DNA from: BQJU01 sp964015035
Lineage (GTDB): Bacteria; Bacteroidota; Bacteroidia; Chitinophagales; Saprospiraceae
Reading direction: 5' to 3'
DNA: 42,154 bases
Assembly: GCA_964015035.1 (NCBI GenBank)
Contig: CAXHCA010000053.1
Coordinates: 1-42,154 of the forward strand
Numbering within the stretch: the stretch's first letter is position 1; each line of letters starts with the position of its first letter. The position numbers and the translations under genes were made by a program. The notes beneath the pieces were generated by a model that saw nothing but the letters and a program-made list of their open reading frames with translations, was not told the DNA's origin and did not search any database. This document shows positions 16,846 through 26,348 of the stretch, piece after piece.

Positions 16846-18744
16846 CTATATTTTCCCCAATAAATAACGCTGAAGAAAGATAATCACCGCTTTGGCGAAA
16901 TAGTCGCGATTGTTCTTTTTGCGAAAGCCATGGCCCTCATCCTTTGCCAATAAATACCAGGCTTCTCCCCCATTATTCCTAATGGCTTGCAGCATTTGCT
17001 CTGCTTCACTGACAGGGACTCGAGGGTCATTCAGCCCTTGCACTATCAACATCGGTTTGGTGATTTTATGGGCATTTGCCGTTGGAGATATTTGTTCCAG
17101 GTGCTTACGCATCTTGGGATCTCGCTCATCACCGTATTCTACCCGCCGCAGATCACGGCGATAGGATTTGGTATTTTTCAAAAAGGTAACAAAGTTACTA
17201 ATGCCAACCACGTCAATGCCACAACAAAGACGATGGTTAAAATGCGTCATTGAAGCCAGCACCATGTAGCCACCGTAAGAGCCGCCCATCACCGCAATAC
17301 GTTTACGATCTAATTCCGGGCGACCTTCGATCCAGTCGAGTAGACTACCGATATCTTTCACAGAATCTTCGCGTTTGTAGCCATTGTCCAGGGTCAGAAA
17401 ATCTTTTCCGTATCCCAACGAGCCGCGTACATTGGGTGCTACAATCGCGATTCCCAATTCGAGTAGGTAGTATTGAAAAACAGGTAAGAAATCTGGACGA
17501 TACTGACTTTCCGGCCCGCCGTGGATGTAAATAAGCACCGGATAGGGGGCCTCTTGATCCTGAGGTTGATAATAATAGGCTGGAATTTGCCTTGACTCTC
17601 CATTTACTTCGTCAAAGGTATCGTAATGAATCAATTCTGGCATAATAAACCGATCTGGATTGAGCCCACCGACCTCGCTATAAGTCCAACGGGTCAACTC
17701 CTTTTTTGAAAGATGCCATACAAAGACATCCGATGGAGAAACCGGCGTATTAAGAGTCAAGGCCAGCTGGTCCCCATCCGGGTGCCATTTCAGTCCATTG
17801 ACACGCCCCAATGGCAAGCCCTCGACTTCCTGATAATCAAATGTTTTTGTATTCAATAAATAAAGCTTGCAAATGCCGTTCTCGTTGGTGGAAAAGGCCA
17901 ATAATTGGCCGTCAGGCGATAACGATAAATCTTCTACATCCCAAGGGATTTCCCGAGTCAGATTTTGTTTGTGATTCGTTTTTCGATCGAGGTAAAAAAG
18001 GTGACTAAACTGGCTGTTTTCATCGGAAGTAAAGAAAATCCCATTACCACAATGAGACCAGACTCCCCATTTGCAGGAAGACTGCTGATCAGCTATATTG
18101 AGTGGCGTAACAACTCCGGTTTGAATATCCAAAATCGACAAAAAGCTCTCGGTAATCGATTTAAAATTGCCCAATAAGAGCAACTGATCGTCGGGTGACC
18201 ACTGGATAGGATACCAGTACCCTTCTGTTTCCAAAATGCATTCATCTGCCTTGTCTTGGGTCGGCCAACAAAGGTAAAGGTCGTGATCGGTGTTGTTTCG
18301 TCGGGTGGAACAATAAGCCACACAATTGCCCTGGTTATTCCAAATGGCATGATCATTTCTGGACTCCCCATCGGAGACTAGTTCGTATTCACCATTATCC
18401 AATTTTAGATAGTAGAGCTGATAATTTTCATTCCCTCCCCTGTCACGTAAAAACACCAAACTGTTTTGAGAAGCATCCGGGCAAATCCAAGCATTAAAAA
18501 CGGGCTCATTAAAAAAGGTAAGCTGTTCTCTCGCTCCCTGTGGATGATGCACTCGGTGCAATTGAGCCGAATCACCAAAACGCGTTGAAATAAGGATACT
18601 ATTGCCCCCATCAAGCCAACCGATGACTTTAGCGTCCCGGGTGTTCTGATACTGGGTTAATTTTTCACTTACGGTTTTGGGAATTTCGGGAATGCCCTCC
18701 AAAATCAAATTTCCTATTTCCTTTTTTTCAACCTGCGCCGTCAT
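16846..18744 (-). CDS. S9 family prolyl oligopeptidase-type serine peptidase
   Basis: 632 residues. The N-terminal half is a WD40/TolB-like beta propeller (SPDGQLLAFSTNENG, HPDGDQLALTLN). The C-terminal half is an alpha/beta hydrolase with the oxyanion region YIHGGPESQ and the triad S489 (GGSYGGY), D573 (GLNDPRVPV) and H605 (DEGHGF). This matches acylaminoacyl/dipeptidyl peptidases of the S9C type. No signal peptide is seen at the N-terminus (MTAQVEKKEIGNL), so it is probably cytosolic and trims or clears short peptides. Confidence 0.92.
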   Translation of the reverse strand: MTAQVEKKEIGNLILEGIPEIPKTVSEKLTQYQNTRDAKVIGWLDGGNSILISTRFGDSAQLHRVHHPQGAREQLTFFNEPVFNAWICPDASQNSLVFLRDRGGNENYQLYYLKLDNGEYELVSDGESRNDHAIWNNQGNCVAYCSTRRNNTDHDLYLCWPTQDKADECILETEGYWYPIQWSPDDQLLLLGNFKSITESFLSILDIQTGVVTPLNIADQQSSCKWGVWSHCGNGIFFTSDENSQFSHLFYLDRKTNHKQNLTREIPWDVEDLSLSPDGQLLAFSTNENGICKLYLLNTKTFDYQEVEGLPLGRVNGLKWHPDGDQLALTLNTPVSPSDVFVWHLSKKELTRWTYSEVGGLNPDRFIMPELIHYDTFDEVNGESRQIPAYYYQPQDQEAPYPVLIYIHGGPESQYRPDFLPVFQYYLLELGIAIVAPNVRGSLGYGKDFLTLDNGYKREDSVKDIGSLLDWIEGRPELDRKRIAVMGGSYGGYMVLASMTHFNHRLCCGIDVVGISNFVTFLKNTKSYRRDLRRVEYGDERDPKMRKHLEQISPTANAHKITKPMLIVQGLNDPRVPVSEAEQMLQAIRNNGGEAWYLLAKDEGHGFRKKNNRDYFAKAVIIFLQRYLLGKI

Positions 18745-18791
18745 GATATTGTAATAGTTGCCAAATCAACAATAAAGGATCATCAATCCAT

Positions 18792-20606
18792 TTAATTCTC
18801 GCTACCCTGCTTGATTACCCGGAAAGTTTCGCTTCCGTGCATCGTATTAATCTGAACCAAATAAAGGCCAGCTGGGTACTGAACCATGGAAAATGAATAG
18901 CTCATTGTCCCATAATGCCGTTGCTTGTACTGAGCCAGATGTTTCCCATGCACATCGTAAAGTACCACCGAAACCATCATCTGTTCATTCGTTGAAAATG
19001 CCACTTGCAATTGATGTTGCACCGGATTTGGATAAATTAGCATTTTTTCAATGCCAATATCAGCGGTACTACTGGTACAATTTACAAAGTCCGGATCATA
19101 TATCACCTCTAATGAGAAAGAATTCGCGCAACCTGTCTCATTATCCGTCACTTCCAAGGTATAATTTCCATCCATTTCTGCACAAAAGGCCAGATCATTT
19201 GCGCCTTCTATCGCATTTCCGTTGAGAAACCATTGTAGCGTTACATCTTCCGGTAAATTGTTGGGATCTTCGAGTGTCAACAAATTGTTTTCACTGAAAA
19301 ATATCGGAATTTCCGGCAGAACAGAAAAGATGATTTCCACTTGTTCAGAAGTAGCCGTACAGCCAACCTCCGAGGTATATTCCACCCAGTAACTGCCACT
19401 CTCGCTGACCACTAATTGAGCTTGGTCCCCATCGACAATCGGCAAGCTATCCCGAAACCATTGTACCCGCTCTTCATAAGACGTACTGAGGGTGATCTGC
19501 TCTCCCGCACAAAGTGTTGTTGGGCCATCGGTGGTAATCACCGGAGTTTCCGGAATGGCATAGACGTAAATGGTGTCGGTGGACTGAATAGTATCAATAG
19601 GGTGAAAAATTTCTAGTTCCAGCGTTAAAGAACCATCCGAAAGGGGGCCGCTAGTCAGATTGGTAAAATTAACTGTTCCGCAGTCATCATCAGCTCCATC
19701 AATACCACCATCATCATCTACCACCTGAACGGCATAATTGCCTGGCCCTATGGGGAAGAATACGTCATAGGTCACGGGCAACACCGCGTTATCTACGATG
19801 TCTGCGGTATAAAAATCGCTGCCATCCGGGCCAAAGAGGATAATTTTTAAATCGGGACGGTTGCCTAAAAAGTCACTGCAATCAGTGGCTGTGATGGTTA
19901 CTTGTGTCAAATAATAGGCGGAGGTATCTACTACAGCCTGATAGTTGACTTCATAATTACCCGGTTCCGTATATTCCTGAGAGGGAGGGTTTTCATCAAT
20001 GGAAGTACTGCCGTTACCAAAGTCCCAGAAATAAGAAAACCCATCAACATCTTCCGAGGGAACATTATTGATAAAACTAGCAGACACCGTTCCACAACCA
20101 CTATTATTTACAATGGAAAAACCCTCTGTACTGGTGACCCCTGGTTCAATGAGTATAGGCAAACTAAAAGAAGCGGTTTCTGTGAAGATAAACACCTGTG
20201 CCTCAACCACCACTTCTACCTCAAACAATCCCGATTGCAGAGGAGTGCCACAAAATTTAACACAGCCGTCTGTTTCCTCGACGGGATCAAACTCGGTTTG
20301 GCTTGCTTCCCAACTCAGTCCTGGAGGCAAGTTGGCCACTGAAGTAATGGTGATAGACGATATGTCAAAACCTTCAGGAATGGTAGGATCTAGATCGTGA
20401 ACAGGGTCGGTAGTCATGGGCATGCGAAAGCTGATGTCACCATCATAATAAACCCCAACTTGCCCCGAGGGCGCATCGGTAATAAAGACGGTATCTGCCG
20501 TTAGGCTGGTGGGGAGTAAGACTTCGCATCCCGGGCAACCGACTTGGCTGTAGCCAATATTGCTCAATAGGAAAATGATGAGCGTGGATATATATAATTT
20601 CTTCAT
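18792..20606 (-). CDS. T9SS secreted protein with PKD and Ig-like domains
   Basis: 604 residues from MKKLYISTLIIFLLSNIGYSQ. The frame is open to 20687, but those 27 residues precede the signal peptide and their ATG sits in a hairpin arm. An N-terminal Ig-like unit ends GCVKFCGTPLQSGLFEVEV. A PKD domain follows (FSYFWDFGNGS, PSQEYTEPGNYEVNY), then Ig-like units with PVITTDGPTTLCAGEQITLS. The final ~80 residues are a T9SS sorting domain (MLIYPNPVQHQLQV, YPAGLYLVQI). It is exported to the cell surface or medium; binding partner unknown. It lies downstream of a related gene, with which it shares the GTP-type unit. Confidence 0.85.
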   Translation of the reverse strand: MKKLYISTLIIFLLSNIGYSQVGCPGCEVLLPTSLTADTVFITDAPSGQVGVYYDGDISFRMPMTTDPVHDLDPTIPEGFDISSITITSVANLPPGLSWEASQTEFDPVEETDGCVKFCGTPLQSGLFEVEVVVEAQVFIFTETASFSLPILIEPGVTSTEGFSIVNNSGCGTVSASFINNVPSEDVDGFSYFWDFGNGSTSIDENPPSQEYTEPGNYEVNYQAVVDTSAYYLTQVTITATDCSDFLGNRPDLKIILFGPDGSDFYTADIVDNAVLPVTYDVFFPIGPGNYAVQVVDDDGGIDGADDDCGTVNFTNLTSGPLSDGSLTLELEIFHPIDTIQSTDTIYVYAIPETPVITTDGPTTLCAGEQITLSTSYEERVQWFRDSLPIVDGDQAQLVVSESGSYWVEYTSEVGCTATSEQVEIIFSVLPEIPIFFSENNLLTLEDPNNLPEDVTLQWFLNGNAIEGANDLAFCAEMDGNYTLEVTDNETGCANSFSLEVIYDPDFVNCTSSTADIGIEKMLIYPNPVQHQLQVAFSTNEQMMVSVVLYDVHGKHLAQYKQRHYGTMSYSFSMVQYPAGLYLVQINTMHGSETFRVIKQGSEN

Positions 20607-20647
20607 CAATAAAAATCGATTTTTGAAAACAATCCTCCTAAAAAACG

Positions 20648-20685
20648 GAACAGACGCCCGGGCAAGCTTGTCCAGGCGTCTGTTC
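20648..20685 (-). terminator. Strong hairpin between the two tandem T9SS genes
   Basis: Perfect 11-bp arms GAACAGACGCC (20648-20658) and GGCGTCTGTTC (20675-20685), with a partly self-complementary loop. On the minus strand it is followed by CGTTTTTTAGG. It ends the upstream 269-residue gene. Only 41 bp remain before the next start, so downstream expression needs read-through or a promoter overlapping this hairpin. Confidence 0.8.
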
Positions 20686-20749
20686 ATGGGAGTTCATTTC
20701 TTTATCTGGTGCACCTTGCGGTAGGTGCCTGGTGTCATGATAAACAATT

Positions 20750-21559
20750 TTAGCGACGGTTCAAGATCATTTTCTCGGAAATAGATGATCTTCCATTGGT
20801 AATGGTGTAGATATACATGCCATCAGCCAACTGACTGCCGTTAAATGAAATCGTATTTGTGCCTTCCCGCAAATCAACGTTACTGCGCTGATGAACTTTA
20901 CCGACCATATCTTGTACAATCAATTGGAAATCCCCATTTAGCTTAGAGTCAACCACAATTTCCGTGTAGTCAGCAAATGGATTTGGTTGGTTATACATGG
21001 AAAAAGCAATCGGATTGGCATCATCAACACCACTCACAATTGTACAGTTGGCTGAACCTTCCGGCTGCACAAAAAAGAAATAGTTACCAGAAACCAGGGT
21101 TTGATCAGGCAAGGCACGATCAAGTGATAATCCACTGGCGTAAATAGTAACATTCACTTTTAGATCATACATATCCACTTCTTCCTCAGAAGGAGTACCG
21201 TAAACCACGATACAACCACTACTATCTGCTTGGAAAACGCAGTTTGGTGGATTACAGTTATAACTCAATGATGCCGGTAAATCTGAAATTCCACCGGAAG
21301 CAGCCATGGTGACCGAGTCCAATGGGACTGGGTTGCCAAACACATCTACCTGGTTTGGAATATTCATGTAAATGTAGGTCTCAAAATACCCATTAGCACA
21401 AGCCGTATCCTGAATGCCAAGCTCCGGGTTTTCAGCGGTATATGGCAATGGTGCAACAATAACTGAATCGGGCAAATTTGGATCAGGTTCGCAAGTTTGA
21501 GCGCTGGTAGATCCCATTAAATAAGCAAACGAAAAAACAAGAAGTAAAAGTTTCTTCAT
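20750..21559 (-). CDS. Small T9SS secreted protein
   Basis: 269 residues. Signal peptide about 1-20 (MKKLLLLVFSFAYLMGSTSAQ). The body has one Ig-like unit with LPASLSYNCNPPNC and GCIVVYGTPSEEEVDMYDLK, closely parallel to the N-terminal unit of the next gene. The last ~75 residues are a T9SS sorting domain (YNQPNPFADYTEIVV, LADGMYIYTI, ends ISEKMILNRR). No enzymatic motif is seen. Probably a surface or released structural protein; the two genes look like an old tandem duplication with divergent C-terminal parts. Confidence 0.85.
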   Translation of the reverse strand: MKKLLLLVFSFAYLMGSTSAQTCEPDPNLPDSVIVAPLPYTAENPELGIQDTACANGYFETYIYMNIPNQVDVFGNPVPLDSVTMAASGGISDLPASLSYNCNPPNCVFQADSSGCIVVYGTPSEEEVDMYDLKVNVTIYASGLSLDRALPDQTLVSGNYFFFVQPEGSANCTIVSGVDDANPIAFSMYNQPNPFADYTEIVVDSKLNGDFQLIVQDMVGKVHQRSNVDLREGTNTISFNGSQLADGMYIYTITNGRSSISEKMILNRR

Positions 21560-21956
21560 AGTAAGGCGACTTTTTTAGTGATTCTAGTACTTTATGAACT
21601 TAATTACGTGCAATTTTGGCCTTGCTTTTTCCCAAAATACTCCTCCCAAAACGGGAAATAAATTCACCTATAGAGTATTCGTGAAAGACCATTTTTTCAT
21701 TAAAATTTTTGCAATATATGACAAATAAGTCGATATACTGAAATTCAATCTTAAGATTTTTTTGTTAAAGAATTTCACTTGGCAATAGAAAAAAATTTAT
21801 TTTTTCTCAGGTATTGTTCTATTTTTGCCAACCTATACACCCTCATAAAAATAGATTTGCCTACACCCTCACAACGCTACTCTTTTGTCCCATTCTGAAC
21901 ATAATTCATTGATTTTCAATTTGAAAGCAATTTGCTAACCAAACAAATGTTGATTT
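21560..21956. promoter_or_regulatory. AT-rich divergent intergenic region with TonB-receptor promoter
   Basis: About 400 bp between the divergent T9SS and TonB-receptor genes. A perfect plus-strand -7 element TATTTTTG lies at 21820-21827, about 130 bp before the receptor ATG, with no good -33 TTG at the usual distance. The rest is strongly AT-rich; I see no repeat or other gene in it. Confidence 0.4.
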
Positions 21957-24260
21957 ATGCTCATCAGAAAAATGTTTTCATTTTTGGTACTGGCAGGGCT
22001 AACGCTGACCGCCTACACACAAAAAGGAATCGTCAAAGGTAAAGTGATCGATGCAGCAGCGGATGACCCCCTGATCGCGGCTACCGTATATGTTCAAAAC
22101 GGCCCCGGAACCATCACCGATTACGATGGAAATTTCGAACTCAAACTGCTCCCCGGAGACTATACCTTAAACATCAGCTATGTTGGCTACCAACATAAAA
22201 CGGAGTCCATTTCTGTAAAAGCCAATGAAACTATAGAAATAACCATTAATCTAGAGGTGGAATCCAGTATGCTCAATACCGCTACGGTGACCAGTGGGAA
22301 ATTTGATAAACCACTGGGAGAAGTCACCGTTTCCTTGGAGGTACTCAAGCCGGAACTGATTTCGAGCACCAATAAAACTACGCTAGATGATGCTTTGCAG
22401 AAAATTCCCGGGGTGACCGTGATTGATGGCCAGGCCAATATCCGAGGAGGCTCCGGATTTTCGCAAGGTGCCGGTAGCCGGGTTTTGCTGCTGATCGATG
22501 ATATTCCTATTCTACAAGCTGACGCGGGTTACCCCAATTGGGACGACGTGCCGGTTGAAAATATCGCGCAGATTGAGGTGGTAAAAGGAGCCGCTTCCGC
22601 ATTGTATGGGTCTTCTGCTTTGAATGGTATCATCAATATTCGTACGGCTTTCGCCAAATCGGAACCGGAAACCAGAGTGTCAACGGCATACACGCACTAT
22701 CTGGACCCCAAAGAAGCTTCATTGAAATGGTGGGACCGGGCGCCATATACCTCAGCCACCTCTTTAAGCCACAAGCGCAAAATCGGAAAACTGGATTTGG
22801 TAGTCGGAGCCTATTACCTGAATGAAGACAGCTATAATAAGGATACTTATAAAAAATTTGGCCGGGTCAACTTCAATACTCGTTATCACTTAAGTGACCG
22901 GCTGGTTTTTGGGCTAAATGCCAATTTTAACAAGGGTTCCTCCGGTAGTTTTTTCTATTGGAAAACGGATACTCTTGCCTATTTGCCAGCACCCAATACC
23001 TCGTCTTCCCGCGAGCGTTTGCGGTATAATATTGACCCCTATCTCACCTATTTCGACAAATCGAATAACCGGCATAAATTGATGGGGCGGTTTTATTCCG
23101 TCAATAACGATAACAGCAACAACCAATCGAATAAATCACAGCTCTATTACGGAGAGTACCAGTTTCAAAAGCGCTTTCCGAGTATTGATCTGGCCATCAC
23201 CACAGGTTTAGTGGGCATGGGAACCAATGTTGATGCGGAACTTTACGGCGATACGACCTTTTATTCCCGAAACTTTGCCGGCTATCTCCAGCTGGATAAA
23301 AAGTTTTGGAAACGGCTAAATGTGTCTGCCGGTTTCCGCTACGAACAAAACTTGCTGGTCAATCCGGGCTTTGAGTTTACCGGTAGTCAAGCCTCCGGCA
23401 TCGTGGCCCCCTCCGAAGAAAAAGAGTCCAAACCGGTGGTTCGATTGGGGATGAGTTACCAACTGCATAAAGCCACCTATTTGAGGGCATCACTTGGTCA
23501 GGGTTACCGCTTCCCAACAGTGGCGGAGAAGTTCATTGTCACCGATTTAGGTGGTTTTGATATAATTCCGAACCCTACCTTGCAATCCGAGACGGGCTGG
23601 TCTTCAGAAATTGGTCTCAAACAAGGCTTTCGAGCAGGTTCTTTTGAAGGTTTTATCGATTTGGCTGGTTTTATCATGAACTATCAAGACATGATGGAAT
23701 TTAACATTGTCAATGGCAGTTTCCAGTCCATCAACATTGGTGATACAGAGATCAAAGGGATCGAGGTTTCGGTTGCTGGTCGCGGAAATATCCTCGGCTT
23801 GCCAGTGTCCTTGCTTACTGGCTATACCTACATTGATCCCCGGTTTCTGGAATTTGATAATTCTCGGCCCGCAGCAGGTGAGGAGGAGACGGTTGGTCAA
23901 ACCAATGCCAACAACTCTTCCCTTGATGAAAACTATTTGAAGTATCGTTCCAAACACACATTTAAGCTAGATCTGGAAGTGAAGTACAAATTCCTCACTT
24001 TTGGTCTTGAAACTTTCTACAATAGCCAGATTTTGGCAGTCGACAATTTCTTCAATGTTTTTGTGGGCGGCTTGAGGAAATTTCGGGAGGACAATCCGAA
24101 TGGATTCACAGTACACAATTTCCGCATGGCAGTGGAAGTGATTGATGACCTGAGAATTTCCTTCCTTTTGGGTAATGCCTTTAATGAAAAGTATTCAATT
24201 CGCCCGGCATTGCTGGAAGGACCAAGAAATGTGACGGCGAGGGTAGATTATAAGTTTTAA
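21957..24260 (+). CDS. TonB-dependent outer-membrane receptor
   Basis: 767 residues. Signal peptide about 1-20; a carboxypeptidase-regulatory-like domain (about 22-105: GIVKGKVIDAAADDPLIAAT, DYDGNFEL, YVGYQHK). The plug domain (about 115-235) has NIRGGSGFSQGAGSRVLLLI and IEVVKGAASALYGSSALNG. The beta barrel ends in a C-terminal aromatic residue (ARVDYKF). It is shorter than SusC-type receptors (~1000 residues) and has no SusD partner next to it, so a siderophore, cobalamin or metal ligand is more likely than a polysaccharide. Energy would come from TonB-ExbBD encoded elsewhere. A terminator follows immediately, so the gene is monocistronic. Confidence 0.92.
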   Translation: MLIRKMFSFLVLAGLTLTAYTQKGIVKGKVIDAAADDPLIAATVYVQNGPGTITDYDGNFELKLLPGDYTLNISYVGYQHKTESISVKANETIEITINLEVESSMLNTATVTSGKFDKPLGEVTVSLEVLKPELISSTNKTTLDDALQKIPGVTVIDGQANIRGGSGFSQGAGSRVLLLIDDIPILQADAGYPNWDDVPVENIAQIEVVKGAASALYGSSALNGIINIRTAFAKSEPETRVSTAYTHYLDPKEASLKWWDRAPYTSATSLSHKRKIGKLDLVVGAYYLNEDSYNKDTYKKFGRVNFNTRYHLSDRLVFGLNANFNKGSSGSFFYWKTDTLAYLPAPNTSSSRERLRYNIDPYLTYFDKSNNRHKLMGRFYSVNNDNSNNQSNKSQLYYGEYQFQKRFPSIDLAITTGLVGMGTNVDAELYGDTTFYSRNFAGYLQLDKKFWKRLNVSAGFRYEQNLLVNPGFEFTGSQASGIVAPSEEKESKPVVRLGMSYQLHKATYLRASLGQGYRFPTVAEKFIVTDLGGFDIIPNPTLQSETGWSSEIGLKQGFRAGSFEGFIDLAGFIMNYQDMMEFNIVNGSFQSINIGDTEIKGIEVSVAGRGNILGLPVSLLTGYTYIDPRFLEFDNSRPAAGEEETVGQTNANNSSLDENYLKYRSKHTFKLDLEVKYKFLTFGLETFYNSQILAVDNFFNVFVGGLRKFREDNPNGFTVHNFRMAVEVIDDLRISFLLGNAFNEKYSIRPALLEGPRNVTARVDYKF

Positions 24261-24274
24261 TGCCCCATCATGGC

Positions 24275-24314
24275 AAAAGTCGCAAAGCTTCATAAGTATA
24301 GCTTTGCGGCTTTT
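24275..24314 (+). terminator. Rho-independent terminator after the TonB receptor
   Basis: AAAAG-T-CGCAAAGCT (24275-24289) pairs with AGCTTTGCG-G-CTTTT (24300-24314), one mismatch. It starts 15 bp past the stop codon. The A/T-flanked stem may act in both directions. Confidence 0.88.
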
Positions 24315-24347
24315 GTATTATTCAAATCTCCTTTTTTTTTACAGCAC

Positions 24348-24578
24348 TTAGGGTGCCAAGGTATGAAAGCCCGTGATCTTTACTGCGGTGCCCCACATAA
24401 AAACGGACATATCTTCTTCCACCTCCTTGGCATCTACGGAAACCGTTTTACCTTCTTTTTTTAGTTGTTCAGGCATATTTATAGGTCGCCATTCCTTACC
24501 GGATTGATCGACAATGCCCCAAAATCCAGTGCCTAGTTTTTGGTAAACAACTTTGCCTTTTATTTTGATCTTACTCAT
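24348..24578 (-). CDS. Small conserved-looking protein, function unknown
   Basis: 76 residues, MSKIKIKGKVVYQKLGTGFWGIVDQ..., ending in KITGFHTLAP. The alternation of hydrophobic and charged residues with glycines (GTGFWGIVD, SGKEWRPINMP) suggests a small beta barrel of OB or SH3 type. No signal peptide or membrane helix. It begins 4 bp after the stop of the S24 regulator gene and is almost certainly co-transcribed with it, so it may act in the same response. I do not recognise the family with confidence. Confidence 0.75.
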   Translation of the reverse strand: MSKIKIKGKVVYQKLGTGFWGIVDQSGKEWRPINMPEQLKKEGKTVSVDAKEVEEDMSVFMWGTAVKITGFHTLAP

Positions 24579-24582
24579 GATA

Positions 24583-25443
24583 TTATTCCTGGTGATTGTG
24601 ATTTTCTCGTTCCTGTCGCTCCAAAAGCTGTTGCAGACTAGTATTCAAGTTAGAAATTAAACGCGACTGCTGTGTAATGGTTTGCTTCAACTCGCGCACC
24701 TCGTCGTGTAAATAATTTTTGATATTCTGCGGAGAGGGCAAGAACGGGCTAAGCTTTGCCCGTACATACCAGATTTCACGAATATCTCCAACACCAACGG
24801 TATACTTTTCGTAGAAATTATTGTCAGAAATCAAATCCAGTTGTTTGTCCTCTTTCAATCTATTCGTCACTCTTTTGACGACAACATCCCCTCTGGTTAC
24901 CACCACATATACATAACTGTCTTTAATCGAAGATTCCCACAGGGTAGGTTCCAAATAGCTACAAATAACTTTGTCCCCCTCAAATAGCGTAGGCTCCATA
25001 CTGTCTCCCGATACATCAAAAGATCGGTGGGTGCCGACCTTGTACTTATAATCCGGTAATGTGAATGTGGGTAAATCTTGCACAAAGGTGGGATCTGCCA
25101 TTTCTCCGGCGTAACCTGCTTGAGCGGGCACCGGTACGTGCACGATCCGCTCGTCTTCTTGGACATTTGTCACTATGGTCAATACACGAAAACTCTTGTG
25201 GTCTTCTTCGCTCATAAACATGGGCCCCTCCCCCGTCATGATGTACACCGGATTGACCTTATAATATTCTACGGCTTTTCGCAACAGCTCAATGGTGACA
25301 TCACGCCTTCCTTTCAGGATTTCGCTTAAACTTTGTGGCAAATAGTCTAGGGACATAGCAAATTGTCGACTGGACCGCACGCGGTTATCTTCCCTTAACT
25401 TATCATGACACTTTATAAACCTCTGGGTAACAATGCTATTCAT
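24583..25443 (-). CDS. S24 family LexA/CI-like transcriptional regulator
   Basis: 286 residues from MNSIVTQRFI. The frame extends to 25473, but the promoter start site near 25470 leaves ATG 25443 as the natural start. An N-terminal helix-turn-helix of XRE type (about 22-70: SRQFAMSLDYLPQSLSEILKGRR) is followed by a linker with the potential self-cleavage pair A109-G110 or A112-G113 (PAQAGYAG). The S24 domain has catalytic S148 (SGDSMEP) and K190 (VVVKRV). The C-terminal ~60 residues form a coiled coil, which is unusual for LexA. It probably represses its own operon, including the 76-residue gene, through the inverted repeat at 25490-25511. The inducing signal may be DNA damage or other stress. 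Confidence 0.87.
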   Translation of the reverse strand: MNSIVTQRFIKCHDKLREDNRVRSSRQFAMSLDYLPQSLSEILKGRRDVTIELLRKAVEYYKVNPVYIMTGEGPMFMSEEDHKSFRVLTIVTNVQEDERIVHVPVPAQAGYAGEMADPTFVQDLPTFTLPDYKYKVGTHRSFDVSGDSMEPTLFEGDKVICSYLEPTLWESSIKDSYVYVVVTRGDVVVKRVTNRLKEDKQLDLISDNNFYEKYTVGVGDIREIWYVRAKLSPFLPSPQNIKNYLHDEVRELKQTITQQSRLISNLNTSLQQLLERQERENHNHQE

Positions 25444-25474
25444 TGAGGAAAGGCGTTTTAGTGAACAAAGCAAA

Positions 25475-25511
25475 CAAAAATAAGCAATTGTTCATGAAAT
25501 GCGTAATGAAC
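25475..25511 (-). promoter_or_regulatory. Promoter and candidate operator of the S24 regulator operon
   Basis: A perfect minus-strand -7 element TATTTTTG lies at 25475-25482. The inverted repeat GTTCAT (25490-25495), ten bases, ATGAAC (25506-25511) would cover the -33 region (centre about -30). A bound repressor there would block RNA polymerase, consistent with autorepression. Confidence 0.5.
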
Positions 25512-25544
25512 CTCTCAGAATCTATTCAAAAAAGTGATACTTTA

Positions 25545-26300
25545 TCAAAAGCTATTCGCAATGGCGATAAAATCAGCCGCTTTGAGCGATGCGCCACCAA
25601 TCAGACCACCATCAACGTCAGGTTGGCTAAAAAGTTCCTTAGCATTGCTCGGTTTGCAGCTTCCTCCATATAAGATGGTGGTACCTTCCGCTAACTCCGA
25701 TCCATATTTTTCAGCCAGTTTACTGCGGATAGCTTTGTGCATTTCCTGAGCTTGATCTGGACTGGCCGTTAAGCCGGTACCAATCGCCCAAACGGGTTCG
25801 TACGCGATCACAACCTGTTGAAAGGCTTCTGGACTCAGGTGAAACAAAGCCGCTTCGATTTGGCCAGAGACCAACTCCACATGCTTTTCAGCTTCGCGCG
25901 TTTCCAGCTTTTCTCCACAACAGTAAATGGGGCGCAATCCATGCGCCAAAGCCGCATCTATTTTTTTGGCAATCAGTGCATCATCTTCGCCAAAATATTC
26001 TCGCCGTTCGCTGTGGCCAAGGATAACATATTCCGCACCTACGGATTGCACCATGCCGGCCGAAATCTCTCCGGTATAAGCGCCACTTTCTTCCTGATGG
26101 CAATTTTGCGCAGCCAATTTCACAGACGAAATGCCCTTTGTTAAATTCGCCGCACTCATCAGTTGAATATAAGGTGTTCCCAAGATGATCATAACCTCAG
26201 AGGGTTGCAATAAGTCCATGACTTCCTTAATCAGGTCCCGCCCCTCTTCATAGGTTTTATTCATCTTCCAGTTGCCAGCTACAATTTGTTGTCTTTTCAT
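25545..26300 (-). CDS. tpiA: Triosephosphate isomerase
   Basis: 251 residues, the normal length. All catalytic residues are visible: N10 and K12 (GNWKMN), H96 (LGHSERR) and E168 (AYEPVWAIGTG), plus the phosphate-binding GGS and GG loops (LYGGSCKP, GLIGGASL). It interconverts dihydroxyacetone phosphate and glyceraldehyde 3-phosphate in glycolysis. It lies 48 bp downstream of the two-helix membrane protein gene and may share its transcript. No clear terminator lies between it and the S24 gene. Confidence 0.97.
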   Translation of the reverse strand: MKRQQIVAGNWKMNKTYEEGRDLIKEVMDLLQPSEVMIILGTPYIQLMSAANLTKGISSVKLAAQNCHQEESGAYTGEISAGMVQSVGAEYVILGHSERREYFGEDDALIAKKIDAALAHGLRPIYCCGEKLETREAEKHVELVSGQIEAALFHLSPEAFQQVVIAYEPVWAIGTGLTASPDQAQEMHKAIRSKLAEKYGSELAEGTTILYGGSCKPSNAKELFSQPDVDGGLIGGASLKAADFIAIANSF

Positions 26301-26348
26301 TTTTTAGTAAATTGATATGTCAGTTTTTTACCCCGATACTTGGGCTAT

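Noticed and set aside
24270..24464. Open frame on the plus strand after the TonB receptor
   Set aside because: It consists largely of the terminator stem-loop and the antisense of the 76-residue gene; the protein looks random.
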